Assembly: GCA_017938795.1 (NCBI GenBank)
Contig: JAGBAV010000101.1
Coordinates: forward strand, 1 to 34,101
DNA: 34,101 bases
DNA from: Clostridia bacterium
GTDB lineage: Bacteria > Bacillota > Clostridia > Christensenellales > Aristaeellaceae
Reading direction: 5' to 3'
Part shown: in pieces, positions 7,679-15,788 of the stretch
Position numbering within the stretch: position 1 is the first letter of the stretch
Layout: each line of letters opens with the position of its first letter
The notes under the pieces: generated by a model
What the model saw: the letters and a program-made list of their open reading frames with translations, nothing else
Told to the model about the DNA's origin: nothing
Databases searched by the model: none
Program-made: the position numbers and the translations under genes

Positions 7679-8287
7679 ATGGCGAACACTTGCATGAAAT
7701 GCGGAACTGGGCTGCGCGACGGCGCCGCCTTCTGCACACAGTGTGGAACACGGGTTGCATCCGCCATACCATCTCGTCCGGCAGTCAATCCCGATCCAGC
7801 ACAGCAGCGCAGCCGCAGAGCTGTATCACAGACCACACAGCGAATCACTCCCCAACCCATACAAAGACCTGTATCTCAGACTGTATCTCAGACTGCTGTA
7901 TCCTCTGCTCGGCATGAGGGGACGCAGCGCACAGCCAAGAAGCCTGCTGCCCAGATTGTCGGCACCGGCGCATTCTTCGGTTTTCTGTTTCTGTTCTCCA
8001 TTCCCGTCATCGGCTGGCTTATCTGCATCATGATGGCGTTTACTCACAAGAATCCAAATGTGCGGCATTTCTCCAGGGCAATCCTGATCTGGCTGATCAT
8101 CGCCATGATCATCAGCTTCCTCGTTGGGTTGGCCATCAATGCGCTGATCCAGTCCGCCACTCCATATATTGAACAGATTACCGCAGCAGGAACAGAAGAA
8201 CTGAACGGATTAATCGAATCGGGCTCTCTCAACGAAATTCTGAGCGAGATTGAAAAACTTCTCCCTCTGTCTGCTCCCGCAAGATGA
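7679..8287 (+). CDS. Membrane protein with N-terminal zinc ribbon, 202 aa
   Basis: The N-terminus is a zinc ribbon, CMKCGTGLRDGAAFCTQCG. A Ser/Gln/Thr-rich linker of about 65 residues (QRPVSQTVSQTAVSS) follows, and then two membrane helices (GFLFLFSIPVIGWLICIMM and ILIWLIIAMIISFLVGLAI). The C-terminus is a short helix with Glu and Leu. The domain order is the reverse of the preceding gene, whose zinc ribbon is C-terminal. AACGGAGG lies upstream of the ATG. It is last in the operon, with a strong terminator 70 bp downstream. Confidence 0.8.
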   Translation: MANTCMKCGTGLRDGAAFCTQCGTRVASAIPSRPAVNPDPAQQRSRRAVSQTTQRITPQPIQRPVSQTVSQTAVSSARHEGTQRTAKKPAAQIVGTGAFFGFLFLFSIPVIGWLICIMMAFTHKNPNVRHFSRAILIWLIIAMIISFLVGLAINALIQSATPYIEQITAAGTEELNGLIESGSLNEILSEIEKLLPLSAPAR

Positions 8288-8354
8288 AAAAGCTGAATCG
8301 TTTTTCTCAGTAATGCTCTCTTGCTTAAAGACATAATATCATTCTTTTCCTTCT

Positions 8355-8392
8355 AAAACTCGCACGACTGATATCAGTCATGCGAGTTTTTT
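8355..8392. terminator. Strong terminator after the zinc-ribbon operon
   Basis: A long stem (aaactcgca, gactgatatcagtc core, tgcgagttt, one mismatch) is followed by TTTTTT and preceded by AAAA. It would end the LuxR/zinc-ribbon transcript. Confidence 0.85.
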
Positions 8393-8777
8393 CAACTGCA
8401 TTAAGCGCTTCGCAGAAACGCGCAGCCGCACGGGTTCACCGTGCGTTCACGAAGGGGTTTGGGGACTTTTTCCCAACAAGCAGCGCCGTGGCTATCACGG
8501 GGCATTGCTTGCCAGTAGCACCGAAGTTGGTTTTACCGTCTTTTTCTCGTTTCGCATTATCAGCGTTTTTTGTCCGGTAAGCGAAAATTCCAATTATGTT
8601 CACAATCCAATAAATGTCTCAATAAAACAAAAACCGGAGCCGGCATTCTTTCTCATATCCAGAATGTAGTCTCCGGTCTTTATATAATCTTAAGGTGAAG
8701 AACAAGATATTCATACCGCATTTATGTAACTTATGAGAAAATGAATACAAGAAAACCAGATCGGGTGAGGTGAGAGC
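8393..8777. other. 385-bp intergenic region with several hairpins, no gene seen
   Basis: Between the terminator and ktrB there is no convincing gene. At 8428-8444 (gcacgg/ccgtgc) and 8486-8500 (ccgtg/cacgg) are two small hairpins within a GC-rich stretch, then an AT-rich part. At 8633-8687 a longer imperfect hairpin (accggag and attct arms with ctccggt and agaat) is followed on the minus strand by TTTTTGTTTTA, as a minus-strand terminator would be. I did not recognise a c-di-AMP riboswitch, which often controls ktr genes. Confidence 0.5.
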
Positions 8778-10127
8778 ATGAGCAGGCTGTTATCCAGACT
8801 CAACTTATCGTCTTCTCAGATTATCATCATCGGATTCGCTTTGCTGATTCTATGTGGCGCAGCTCTGTTGATGCTCCCTATCGCTACTGTCAGCGAAGAA
8901 AGCGCATGCTTTCTGGACGCGCTGTTTACCGCTACATCAGCCGTATGCGTGACTGGTCTTGTCGTGCACAACACAGCGACATACTGGACGCTGTTTGGTC
9001 AGGCGGTGATTCTTGTTCTGATTCAGATTGGCGGCATGGGCATCGTCACGGTTGTCGTTTCGATTTCCATGGCAGCGGGCAGGAGGATTGGACTCATGCA
9101 GCGCAGCACGCTTCAGGATGCTCTCTCTGCCCATCACGTAGGTGGCATCGTGAAGCTGACCGGTTTCATTCTCAAAGTCACTTTTGCTGTAGAGATGATT
9201 GGTGCGATGATCCTCGGCTTCCATTTTCAGCAGGATTTCGGTTGGTTGCGCGGCATGTGGTACGGACTGTTCCACTCGGTTTCCGCCTTTTGCAACGCGG
9301 GCTTTGACTTACTTGGCGAACAGATTCCCTATGCGTCGCTTACCGGATATGCTGCTTCTCCTGTCGTAAATATCGTGGTGATGCTTCTCATCGTGATTGG
9401 CGGCATCGGTTTTCTGACGTGGGACGACGTCAGGATCAACCGCTATCATATCTGGCAGTATCGTATGCAGAGCAAGGCGATTCTGTTAAGCACAGTTGTG
9501 CTGATCGTCCTCCCTGCCGCTTTTTTCTACTTTGGAGAATTGGCACTGCCGCAGTGGTCGCATCTGACCGAAGCCGAACGATTCTGGGGTTCTCTGTTTC
9601 AATCTGTCACGCCAAGAACAGCGGGTTTCAATACGCTTGACATTGCCAGCATGAGTGGGGTAAGCCAATTTCTGATGCTGATGCTCATGCTCGTCGGCGG
9701 TGCGCCGGGATCTACTGCGGGCGGCATGAAGACGACAACTGTCGTTGTCCTGATCTGCTCTGTGATTTCCGTTTGCAGGCGCAAAGAAAGCATCCGATGC
9801 TTCAATCGTCGGCTTGATGATGATACTGTTCGCCATGCGGCGGCGATTCTGATGCTGTATCTGACTTTCTTTATTGCAGGCGGACTGTGCATCAGCTGGA
9901 TGGAAAATCTGCCAGTGATGACCTGCCTGTTTGAGACGGCGTCCGCTATCGGCACAGTGGGACTGACGCTTTGCATTACACCAGGTCTTGGCAGCGGGTC
10001 TCGCGTTATTCTGATTCTGCTGATGTTCTTCGGGCGTGTCGGTGGCCTGACGCTCATTTTTGCAACGGCGTCCGGTAAAGCCGCGCATGCCGGCATGCTG
10101 CCCAAAGAAAAGATTATCGTTGGATAA
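8778..10127 (+). CDS. ktrB: Potassium uptake protein, TrkH/KtrB channel subunit, 449 aa
   Basis: This is the pore subunit of a Ktr/Trk K+ uptake system, which moves K+ into the cell through a channel of four membrane-pore-membrane repeats. All four pore loops are visible: TSAVCVTG (53-60), SAFCNAGF (169-176), TPRTAGFNT (278-286) and ETASAIGTVGL (386-396), each with its filter glycine. The intramembrane gating loop GGAPGSTAGGMKT (308-320) is conserved. The length fits KtrB. The ribosome binding site GAGGTGAG precedes the ATG. The gene is 11 bp from ktrA and upstream of kdpDE-like genes, so the cluster forms a K+ uptake unit with its own regulators. Confidence 0.93.
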   Translation: MSRLLSRLNLSSSQIIIIGFALLILCGAALLMLPIATVSEESACFLDALFTATSAVCVTGLVVHNTATYWTLFGQAVILVLIQIGGMGIVTVVVSISMAAGRRIGLMQRSTLQDALSAHHVGGIVKLTGFILKVTFAVEMIGAMILGFHFQQDFGWLRGMWYGLFHSVSAFCNAGFDLLGEQIPYASLTGYAASPVVNIVVMLLIVIGGIGFLTWDDVRINRYHIWQYRMQSKAILLSTVVLIVLPAAFFYFGELALPQWSHLTEAERFWGSLFQSVTPRTAGFNTLDIASMSGVSQFLMLMLMLVGGAPGSTAGGMKTTTVVVLICSVISVCRRKESIRCFNRRLDDDTVRHAAAILMLYLTFFIAGGLCISWMENLPVMTCLFETASAIGTVGLTLCITPGLGSGSRVILILLMFFGRVGGLTLIFATASGKAAHAGMLPKEKIIVG

Positions 10128-10138
10128 GGAGGATCGAC

Positions 10139-10786
10139 ATGAAATCGATTTTGCTGATTGGATTGGGCCGTTTCGGCAAACAGATTGCGGTGAGGCTGCA
10201 CGAGCTTCATCATCATGTGATGGCAGTGGATCAGGTGGAGGAGCGCGTCAACGCCGTGCTTCCCTACGTGACCAGTGCGCAGATCGGCGACAGCATGAAT
10301 GAGGAATTCATGTCCTCGCTTGGTGTGAATAGCTTCGACGTGTGCATTGTCGCTATCGGCGAAAACTTTCAGAGCTCACTGGAAACGACCTCTTTGCTCA
10401 GGGAGCTCGGCGCAAAAATGATCGTTGCCCGCGCCAACCGTGACGTTCATGCTAAGTTTCTGCTCAATAATGGCGCTGACGAAGTGGTATATCCCGAAAA
10501 GCAGCTTGCCAACTGGACGGCCGTACGCTATGGATCCAACAACATCTTTGATTACATCGAGCTTGATGGCGATAATGCGATTGTCGAGGTTTCCGTACCT
10601 CCATCATGGGCAGGAAAGACAGTTATCGAATTGGACGTGCGCAAAAGGCACCACATCAATTTGCTGGCGACCAAGCAGAACCACAAGCTCAACACCATGA
10701 TCACGCCCGATACGAAGCTTTCTGCCGATGAAACGCTGTTGGTTCTGGGAAGCATTCGGGATATACAGAAATGCTTCCACACATAA
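10139..10786 (+). CDS. ktrA: Potassium uptake regulatory subunit KtrA/TrkA, 215 aa
   Basis: KtrA is the cytosolic ring that gates KtrB in response to ATP/ADP and, through its C-terminal domain, c-di-AMP. The N-terminal RCK domain has the Rossmann loop GLGRFG (8-13), an acidic end of the second strand (AVDQ) and IGDSMNEEF; the C-terminal RCK_C domain spans about residues 135-215 (SVPPSWAGKTVIELDVRKRH). The size matches a single RCK pair as in KtrA, not the doubled TrkA. AAGGAGG sits upstream of the ATG. The start lies 11 bp after ktrB, so the two are certainly co-transcribed. Confidence 0.93.
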   Translation: MKSILLIGLGRFGKQIAVRLHELHHHVMAVDQVEERVNAVLPYVTSAQIGDSMNEEFMSSLGVNSFDVCIVAIGENFQSSLETTSLLRELGAKMIVARANRDVHAKFLLNNGADEVVYPEKQLANWTAVRYGSNNIFDYIELDGDNAIVEVSVPPSWAGKTVIELDVRKRHHINLLATKQNHKLNTMITPDTKLSADETLLVLGSIRDIQKCFHT

Positions 10787-10814
10787 CCACTCTATCAGAG
10801 AGAAGGTAAAAAAA

Positions 10815-10989
10815 ATGTTTAAAGGGTGTACTCCTACTGATTGCCGTCGTTATCCTGTTCGCTGCAGGATTCCGTAAAATGGAAGATGTTGATTTTTTCA
10901 GGTATGCCGTTATGCAGAACAAAAGAGGACGCAAAATACGAAACAAGAAAAACGCTCGGGATAGAAAACGCAGACCTCCGATGGTATAA
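10815..10989 (+). pseudogene. Small membrane-peptide ORF with an apparent one-base frameshift
   Basis: The ATG at 10815 lies after AGAGAAGG and an A8 run and starts MFKG, but its frame soon stops. One base later the frame reads GVLLLIAVVILFAAGF, then RKMEDVDFFRYAVMQNKRG and a very basic tail (RKIRNKKNARDRKRR) to a stop at 10987. Skipping one G in AAAGGG would join them into a protein of about 57 residues with one membrane helix. The position between ktrA and kdpD recalls small peptides such as KdpF. It could be a real frameshift, a sequencing error or a programmed event. No gene this short can be confirmed by homology here. Confidence 0.45.
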
Positions 10990-10990
10990 T
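10985..10990 (+). promoter_or_regulatory. Possible -10 box before kdpD
   Basis: TATAAT lies 27 bases before the kdpD start, overlapping the end of the small ORF. No good -35 is visible, so kdpDE may also be read from ktrB. Confidence 0.3.
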
Positions 10991-11016
10991 AAATGCGTCG
11001 GATGAGGAGGGAGAAT

Positions 11017-13632
11017 ATGCGTTCAGGCGAAACCGATCACAAAAACCGCGGCAGACTGAAGATTTTTTTCAGCTACGCTCAGGGAACAGGAAAAACGCAT
11101 GCCATGCTGTCCGCCGCGCTGGTTCAGCGAAAGCGCGGCGTGGATACCGTGATCGGCTTTACCAATGCCAAGCAGGGCTCCTCTGCCGCTTCCCTATTAA
11201 AGCGTTTTGAGCATCTTCCCCTCTGCAGCAGCGATGATGGCAGCTGCACGGTACAGGCATTCGATTTGGACGCAGCGCTCAAACGCAAACCTCAGCTGAT
11301 TATTCTGGATCAGCTGGCGTGCTTTAATCCCTCATTCTGCCGTCACAGCATGCGTCAGCAGGATATTGACGAACTGCTTGGCGCAGGCATTGATGTCTAC
11401 ACGACGCTTAATGTTGAGAACATCGAAAGCCTGAATGATATTGTGGTCTCCATTACGGGCGAATCCGTGAAGGAGCGGATTCCCGACGTGGTGTTTGACG
11501 GTGCAGATCAGGTAGAAATGGTGGACGAAGACCCCGAGGCGCTGATGCAGCGTCTGCACATTCACGACCCTGAACAGCTTGAAAAGCTGTCTGCGCTGCG
11601 GGAGCTTGCGCTTCGCCGGTGTGCAGATCGAATCAGCCGATTATCCATGCAGACGCAAAAGCAGTACAGCGCTTATCGCACGGATGAGCATGTGCTGGTC
11701 TGTCTCTCATCCGCGCCGTCCAATGCCAAAATCATCCGGACGGCGGCGCGCATGGCAAGCGCCTTTCACGGGCGCTTCACAGCGCTGTACGTGGAAACGC
11801 CGGATTTTGCGGTCATGGAGGAGAGCAATCGGATTCGCCTGAGAAAAAATATCCGTCTGGCTGAGCAGCTTGGCGCGAGCATTGAAACAGTTTACGGAGA
11901 TGATGTGCCGTATCAGATTGCGGAATACGCCAGACTGTCCGGCGTGACGAAAATCGTGCTGGGACGCAGTGCAGCAGCAAGAAACGCACTTTGGAGAACG
12001 CCAAATCTGACAGAACAACTGATTGCAAAAGCACCCAATCTGGACATTCACATCATTCCAGACGGTGGCATGAACCAGCGTTACCGCCCTCGGCGCGCAG
12101 CAAAAAATCCTTTGTCTTTCTCTGTGGACGATACGGCCAAGAGCATTGCGATTCTGCTGGGCGTTACAAGTGTCAATATGCTGTTTTACAATCTCGGCTT
12201 TTCGGATGCCAATCTCATCATGGTATATATCCTTGGCGTGTTGCTGACTGCGGTAGCAACCACGCATCGCGCATACAGCCTGTTTTCGGCTTTGGCCAGC
12301 GTTCTGCTGTTCAACTTTATCTTCACGCAGCCCCGGTTTTCTCTGCATGCTTTTGACGCGGGGTATCCCATCACATTTGCCGTGATGTTTCTGGCAGCGT
12401 ACATGACTGGAACACTCGCTACCCGTCTCAAGGACAATGCCCGCCAGTCTGCTCAGGCGGCATACCGCACGCAGATTCTCTTTGATACAGATCAGCTGCT
12501 CAGCCGGGCAGAAAATCAGGACGAAATCATCCATGTGCTGGCACAGCAGCTCATCAGGCTCCTCGGGCGGGACGTCGTCATCTATCAGAAGAACGACGAT
12601 CAGCTGGGAGAGCCGACGTATTTTTCTGCCCATGAGCACACAGCAAACACAGAATTGATCTCTTTGCAGGAATCTGCTGCCGCACTGTGGGTAAGCCAGC
12701 ATAACAAGCATGCCGGTGCGACTACGGATACCTTTTCCGATGCAAAATGCCTGTATCTTGCGATTCGCATCAATCATCGCGTGTATGGCGTCGCCGGCAT
12801 TGACATGCACAAGGGTGCACTGGACGCCTTTGAACACAGCGTTCTTTTGTCCATGCTGGGCGAGGGCGCATTGGCGCTGGAAAATGACAAGAACGCGCGT
12901 GAAAAAGAGGAAGCAGCCGTTCTTGCCCGGAATGAGCAGCTGCGCGCCAATCTGCTTCGCACCATTTCTCATGATCTGCGCACACCGCTGACCACCATTT
13001 CCGGCAACGCAGTCAATCTGCTGAATAATAGTGCCAATATGGAAGAAACCACACGCCAGCAGCTGTATGCGGATATGGTCGATGATTCCATGTGGCTGAT
13101 CAATCTAGTGGAAAACCTTCTGTCTGTTACGCGGATAGAAGACGGAAGAATGAACCTGAATCCTACCGCCGAGCTGATGGAAGAGATCATTGACGAAGCG
13201 CTCCGACATGTGATCCGTCACAGCGGGGATCATATCATCAAGGTGCATAGCAGTGACAAATATATGCTGGTTCATGCAGACGCTAAGCTCATTGTGCAGG
13301 TACTCGTCAATCTGATCGACAATGCCATCAAGTATACGCCCGCCGGTTCCCGGATTGATATTACCGTGAACCAAAGCGACGACGTCGTGCATATTTCTGT
13401 AGCGGACAACGGCCCCGGCATTGCGGATGACGCAAAGGAGCATGTGTTTGAAATGTTCTATACAGGGCATACGCACATTGCCGATAGCCGCCGCAGCCTC
13501 GGCTTGGGGCTGTGTCTATGCAAGTCGATCATCAACGCACACGGCGGCTATATCTCTGTCAGGGACAACCAGCCGCATGGTGCGATCTTTACCTTTACCC
13601 TTCCGGCTGAGGAGGTAAGCCTGTATGAATAA
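11017..13632 (+). CDS. kdpD: KdpD-type potassium/turgor sensor histidine kinase, 871 aa
   Basis: All KdpD parts are present: an N-terminal KdpD domain with Walker A AQGTGKT (21-27) and GAGIDVYTTLNVENIESLND; a universal-stress-protein domain (about 225-345); a four-helix DUF4118 membrane domain (about 365-460); a GAF-like region; and HisKA with ISHDLRTPLTT (phospho-acceptor His652). The ATPase has N box LVNLIDNAIKYTP, DNGPGI (near 795) and SLGLGL. Canonical KdpD senses low K+ or osmotic stress and phosphorylates KdpE. Here the usual VDELAHTNAPG segment reads LDQLACFNPSF, so nucleotide binding in the sensor domain may differ. The start at 11017 has GAGGAGGGAG 4-5 bases upstream. It overlaps kdpE by 8 bp. 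No kdpFABC is in the window, so Ktr is a plausible target. Confidence 0.92.
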   Translation: MRSGETDHKNRGRLKIFFSYAQGTGKTHAMLSAALVQRKRGVDTVIGFTNAKQGSSAASLLKRFEHLPLCSSDDGSCTVQAFDLDAALKRKPQLIILDQLACFNPSFCRHSMRQQDIDELLGAGIDVYTTLNVENIESLNDIVVSITGESVKERIPDVVFDGADQVEMVDEDPEALMQRLHIHDPEQLEKLSALRELALRRCADRISRLSMQTQKQYSAYRTDEHVLVCLSSAPSNAKIIRTAARMASAFHGRFTALYVETPDFAVMEESNRIRLRKNIRLAEQLGASIETVYGDDVPYQIAEYARLSGVTKIVLGRSAAARNALWRTPNLTEQLIAKAPNLDIHIIPDGGMNQRYRPRRAAKNPLSFSVDDTAKSIAILLGVTSVNMLFYNLGFSDANLIMVYILGVLLTAVATTHRAYSLFSALASVLLFNFIFTQPRFSLHAFDAGYPITFAVMFLAAYMTGTLATRLKDNARQSAQAAYRTQILFDTDQLLSRAENQDEIIHVLAQQLIRLLGRDVVIYQKNDDQLGEPTYFSAHEHTANTELISLQESAAALWVSQHNKHAGATTDTFSDAKCLYLAIRINHRVYGVAGIDMHKGALDAFEHSVLLSMLGEGALALENDKNAREKEEAAVLARNEQLRANLLRTISHDLRTPLTTISGNAVNLLNNSANMEETTRQQLYADMVDDSMWLINLVENLLSVTRIEDGRMNLNPTAELMEEIIDEALRHVIRHSGDHIIKVHSSDKYMLVHADAKLIVQVLVNLIDNAIKYTPAGSRIDITVNQSDDVVHISVADNGPGIADDAKEHVFEMFYTGHTHIADSRRSLGLGLCLCKSIINAHGGYISVRDNQPHGAIFTFTLPAEEVSLYE

Positions 13633-14320
13633 GGTTCTGATTCTGGTTGTGGAGGACGACAAGCCCGTCCGCAACCTGATTACGACGACACTCAAAATGC
13701 ACGATTACCGATTCATTGAAGCAAGCTGTGCTGAGATGGCGCTGCTTGAAACGGCGTCCCACAATCCGGATATCATCCTGCTGGATCTGGGACTGCCGGA
13801 CATGGACGGCGTGGAGGTCATTGAACGTATTCGCAGCTGGTCCAATGTGCCCATCATCGTGATCTCCGCCCGAAGTGAGGATGCGGACAAAATCAAGGCG
13901 CTGGATGCAGGCGCAGATGATTATCTCACCAAGCCGTTCTCTGTGGACGAACTTCTGGCGAGGCTTCGCGTCACACAACGCCGACTTTCGATCATCAAGG
14001 CAGAGAATACCTCATCCGAGTTTATCAACGGTCAGCTGCGCATTGACTATGCGGCGGGCTGTGCGTATCTCAGCGGCGAAGAGATGCGTCTCACGCCGAT
14101 GGAATACAAGCTGCTTTGTCTGCTTTCGCAAAATGTGGGAAAAGTATTGACCCATACGTTCATCATGCAAAAAATCTGGGGAAGCAGCCGGGAGAGCGAT
14201 CTGGCTTCGCTTCGCGTGTTTATGGCAACGCTTCGCAGAAAGCTGGAGTCTGCGCCGGATTCTTTTCAGTACATTCAAACCCATATCGGGATCGGCTACA
14301 GGATGCTGAAGATCGATTAA
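13625..14320 (+). CDS. kdpE: KdpE-type response regulator (OmpR family), 231 aa
   Basis: The receiver domain has the acidic pair at 11-12, phospho-acceptor Asp54 (LLDLGLPDMDG), Ser81 in the switch position and Lys103 (LTKPF). The C-terminal winged helix (about 130-230) has LTPMEYKLLCLL and the recognition-helix region RVFMATLRRKLE, as in OmpR/PhoB regulators. Phosphorylated by KdpD, it would bind promoter DNA and activate K+ uptake genes. AGGAGG lies upstream within the kdpD end. The kdpD and kdpE frames overlap by 8 bp, so translation is coupled. A terminator-like hairpin stands 170 bp downstream. Confidence 0.93.
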   Translation: MNKVLILVVEDDKPVRNLITTTLKMHDYRFIEASCAEMALLETASHNPDIILLDLGLPDMDGVEVIERIRSWSNVPIIVISARSEDADKIKALDAGADDYLTKPFSVDELLARLRVTQRRLSIIKAENTSSEFINGQLRIDYAAGCAYLSGEEMRLTPMEYKLLCLLSQNVGKVLTHTFIMQKIWGSSRESDLASLRVFMATLRRKLESAPDSFQYIQTHIGIGYRMLKID

Positions 14321-14487
14321 ATCGTGTTCTGCAAAGGTTTGTTAATCAAGTGATGGTTTAATCCTGATGGGAAAAGTACCAGCAGGTGCCGGGAAGTTCG
14401 TTTTTTGAAATATGAAATGAATGGATGCTTTATTCGATGATACGAGTGCAAAGAGTCCGGCAGGTGCCGGGCATGTGAAACACAAAC

Positions 14488-14525
14488 ACTGCCTGCATGA
14501 GTTTTGAAGTGCTCATGCGGGCAGT
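14488..14525. terminator. Hairpin after kdpE
   Basis: A 14-bp stem (actgcctgcatgag with ctcatgcgggcagt, one G-T pair) and a 10-base loop are followed by a weak T stretch (tttcatt). It probably ends the ktr/kdp transcript. Confidence 0.6.
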
Positions 14526-14529
14526 TTCA

Positions 14530-14697
14530 TTATACATTGTAACGCTGCTCAACATTCTGTAGCATGAAGATAGTGAGATTCAGCATCATCAGCACCTGTT
14601 GTAACGGTGTATATTTGTTAATCAACCAAGATAATTCATCAGCACCATCAATCAAGTCAGCAACACACCCAGCACCTGATGGGGGCTTTTCAATCAA
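14530..14697 (-). pseudogene. Unassigned short coding-like remnant, 55 aa
   Basis: On the minus strand from a possible TTG start at 14697 the frame reads IEKPPSGAGCVADLIDG, then ADELSWLINKYTPLQQVLM and MLNLTIFMLQNVEQRYNV, with natural amino-acid composition. A stop (TAG) lies shortly upstream and no ribosome binding site is at a proper distance; an AGGAGG is about 26 bases away. It looks like the C-terminal end of a larger broken gene. I do not recognise the family. Confidence 0.35.
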
Positions 14698-14871
14698 AAT
14701 TGCAGGGTATCCCTACCTATCACAACCTCCTATGAGCTTCTGATTTAAAGCTCTTGCAAGGAACAAATGCTCCTGTTATGGACACTTAATATTTCCATCC
14801 ACCATTTATCCACGGTCACAATTTTGATCTTTTATTTCAGATCATTTGCCCTAGAAATCTACTCCAAAACG

Positions 14872-14901
14872 CAAAAAACGGAGAGCCTGCAAACTCTCCG
14901 T
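14872..14901 (-). terminator. Terminator after the dnaC-like gene
   Basis: The stem acggagag/ctctccgt is followed on the minus strand by TTTTTTG, 26 bp beyond the DnaC-like stop codon. Confidence 0.8.
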
Positions 14902-14927
14902 CTTATTGTCTATTTCCCATATCCATT

Positions 14928-15788
14928 TCACGCACCAGTTGACACGATCATCCGCGCGATCCTCTTATTTTCCTCAGACTTCTGTTTCCTGAAATTCTCT
15001 CCGCTGAACAGGATCGGTGCACACCGTTCCAGTATTCGCTCATAGATTCTGGCGTGCACCAGATCAGGCGGATTTCTCAATTCCTCCAGCGTCAGGTTCG
15101 TCGTGATAATCATCGGCTTTCCACTCCGATATCTCCTGTCGATCACCTCGAACATCTGCTCCATTGCAAACTCCGTGCTTCGTTCCACGCCGAGATCGTC
15201 GATGATCAGCAGATCATAGTCATTCAGGCTGTTGATGAAATCCACTCTTTCCTCCGGATAGACGCCGGTCAGCTGATTGAGAATCGTCGGGAAGCTGGTC
15301 ATCAGCACCGGCACATCCTGATCCAGAAGCGCATTGGCAATGCAGCCGGCAAAGAAGGACTTGCCTGTACCAACATCGCCGAACAGCAGCAGACCTGTAT
15401 TGTTTCTGAGCGCCTTCTTCCAGTTACGGACGTAGGCGCGCGCTTTTTTCATCACTGGATTGCTGCCATTGTCGTGATCGAACGTATACACATAGAGAGA
15501 TTTGTCCCGAAGACCATACGCCCTGCGGCGCTTGATTCTCTCCATTCGTTCCCGCTGCGCCTGCTGTTCTTTTCTCTGCCGTTCCTCTTCGGTCTGACAG
15601 GAACACGGGCAGCGGGGGATAAAGTATCCGGGATGACGGAAGCGCTTGACCACCGTCTGCCTGCGCTCATGGCATACGCCGCAGTGAATCAATCCATCTT
15701 CCAGATCGATGTATTCATCGGCCTCGAGGATGTTCTGATTTACTGCCTCATCGATATAGCTGCGAACCACATCCGTCATTTCGATCAT
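14928..15788 (-). CDS. DnaC/IstB-like helicase loader ATPase, 286 aa
   Basis: The core is a P-loop ATPase with Walker A FGDVGTGKSF near residue 140, Walker B LLIIDDLG, and downstream YRSGKPMIITTNLTLEEL (sensor 1 Asn) and ARIYERILER (arginine finger), as in DnaC/DnaI loaders. The N-terminus has Cys pairs (CGVCHERR and CPCSC), a small zinc-binding region also found in primosomal relatives. A basic helix (RKEQQAQRERMERIKRRR) connects them. It would load the host replicative helicase at the element's origin together with the upstream organiser gene; their frames overlap by 4 bp (ATGA). IstB transposase helpers are less likely because no istA is present. Confidence 0.85.
   Translation of the reverse strand: MIEMTDVVRSYIDEAVNQNILEADEYIDLEDGLIHCGVCHERRQTVVKRFRHPGYFIPRCPCSCQTEEERQRKEQQAQRERMERIKRRRAYGLRDKSLYVYTFDHDNGSNPVMKKARAYVRNWKKALRNNTGLLLFGDVGTGKSFFAGCIANALLDQDVPVLMTSFPTILNQLTGVYPEERVDFINSLNDYDLLIIDDLGVERSTEFAMEQMFEVIDRRYRSGKPMIITTNLTLEELRNPPDLVHARIYERILERCAPILFSGENFRKQKSEENKRIARMIVSTGA

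Larger units (their letters stand above)
14321..14927. other. 607-bp region between kdpE and the replication module, with repeats
   Basis: The region holds a hairpin at 14488-14525, a short minus-strand reading frame at 14530-14697 and the dnaC terminator at 14872-14901. The motif caggtgccggg occurs at 14383-14393 and 14461-14471 on the plus strand (as the longer gcaggtgccggg both times), and related caggtgctggg and caggtgctgat occur on the minus strand. The sequence ttgttaatcaa occurs near 14339 and again near 14613. Otherwise no gene is seen. These repeats suggest decayed mobile DNA or recombination sites. Confidence 0.5.

Noticed and set aside
14380-14700. Possible CRISPR-like array of caggtgccggg motifs
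   Set aside because: Units are short, in both orientations and irregularly spaced; there are no spacers of constant length and no cas genes.
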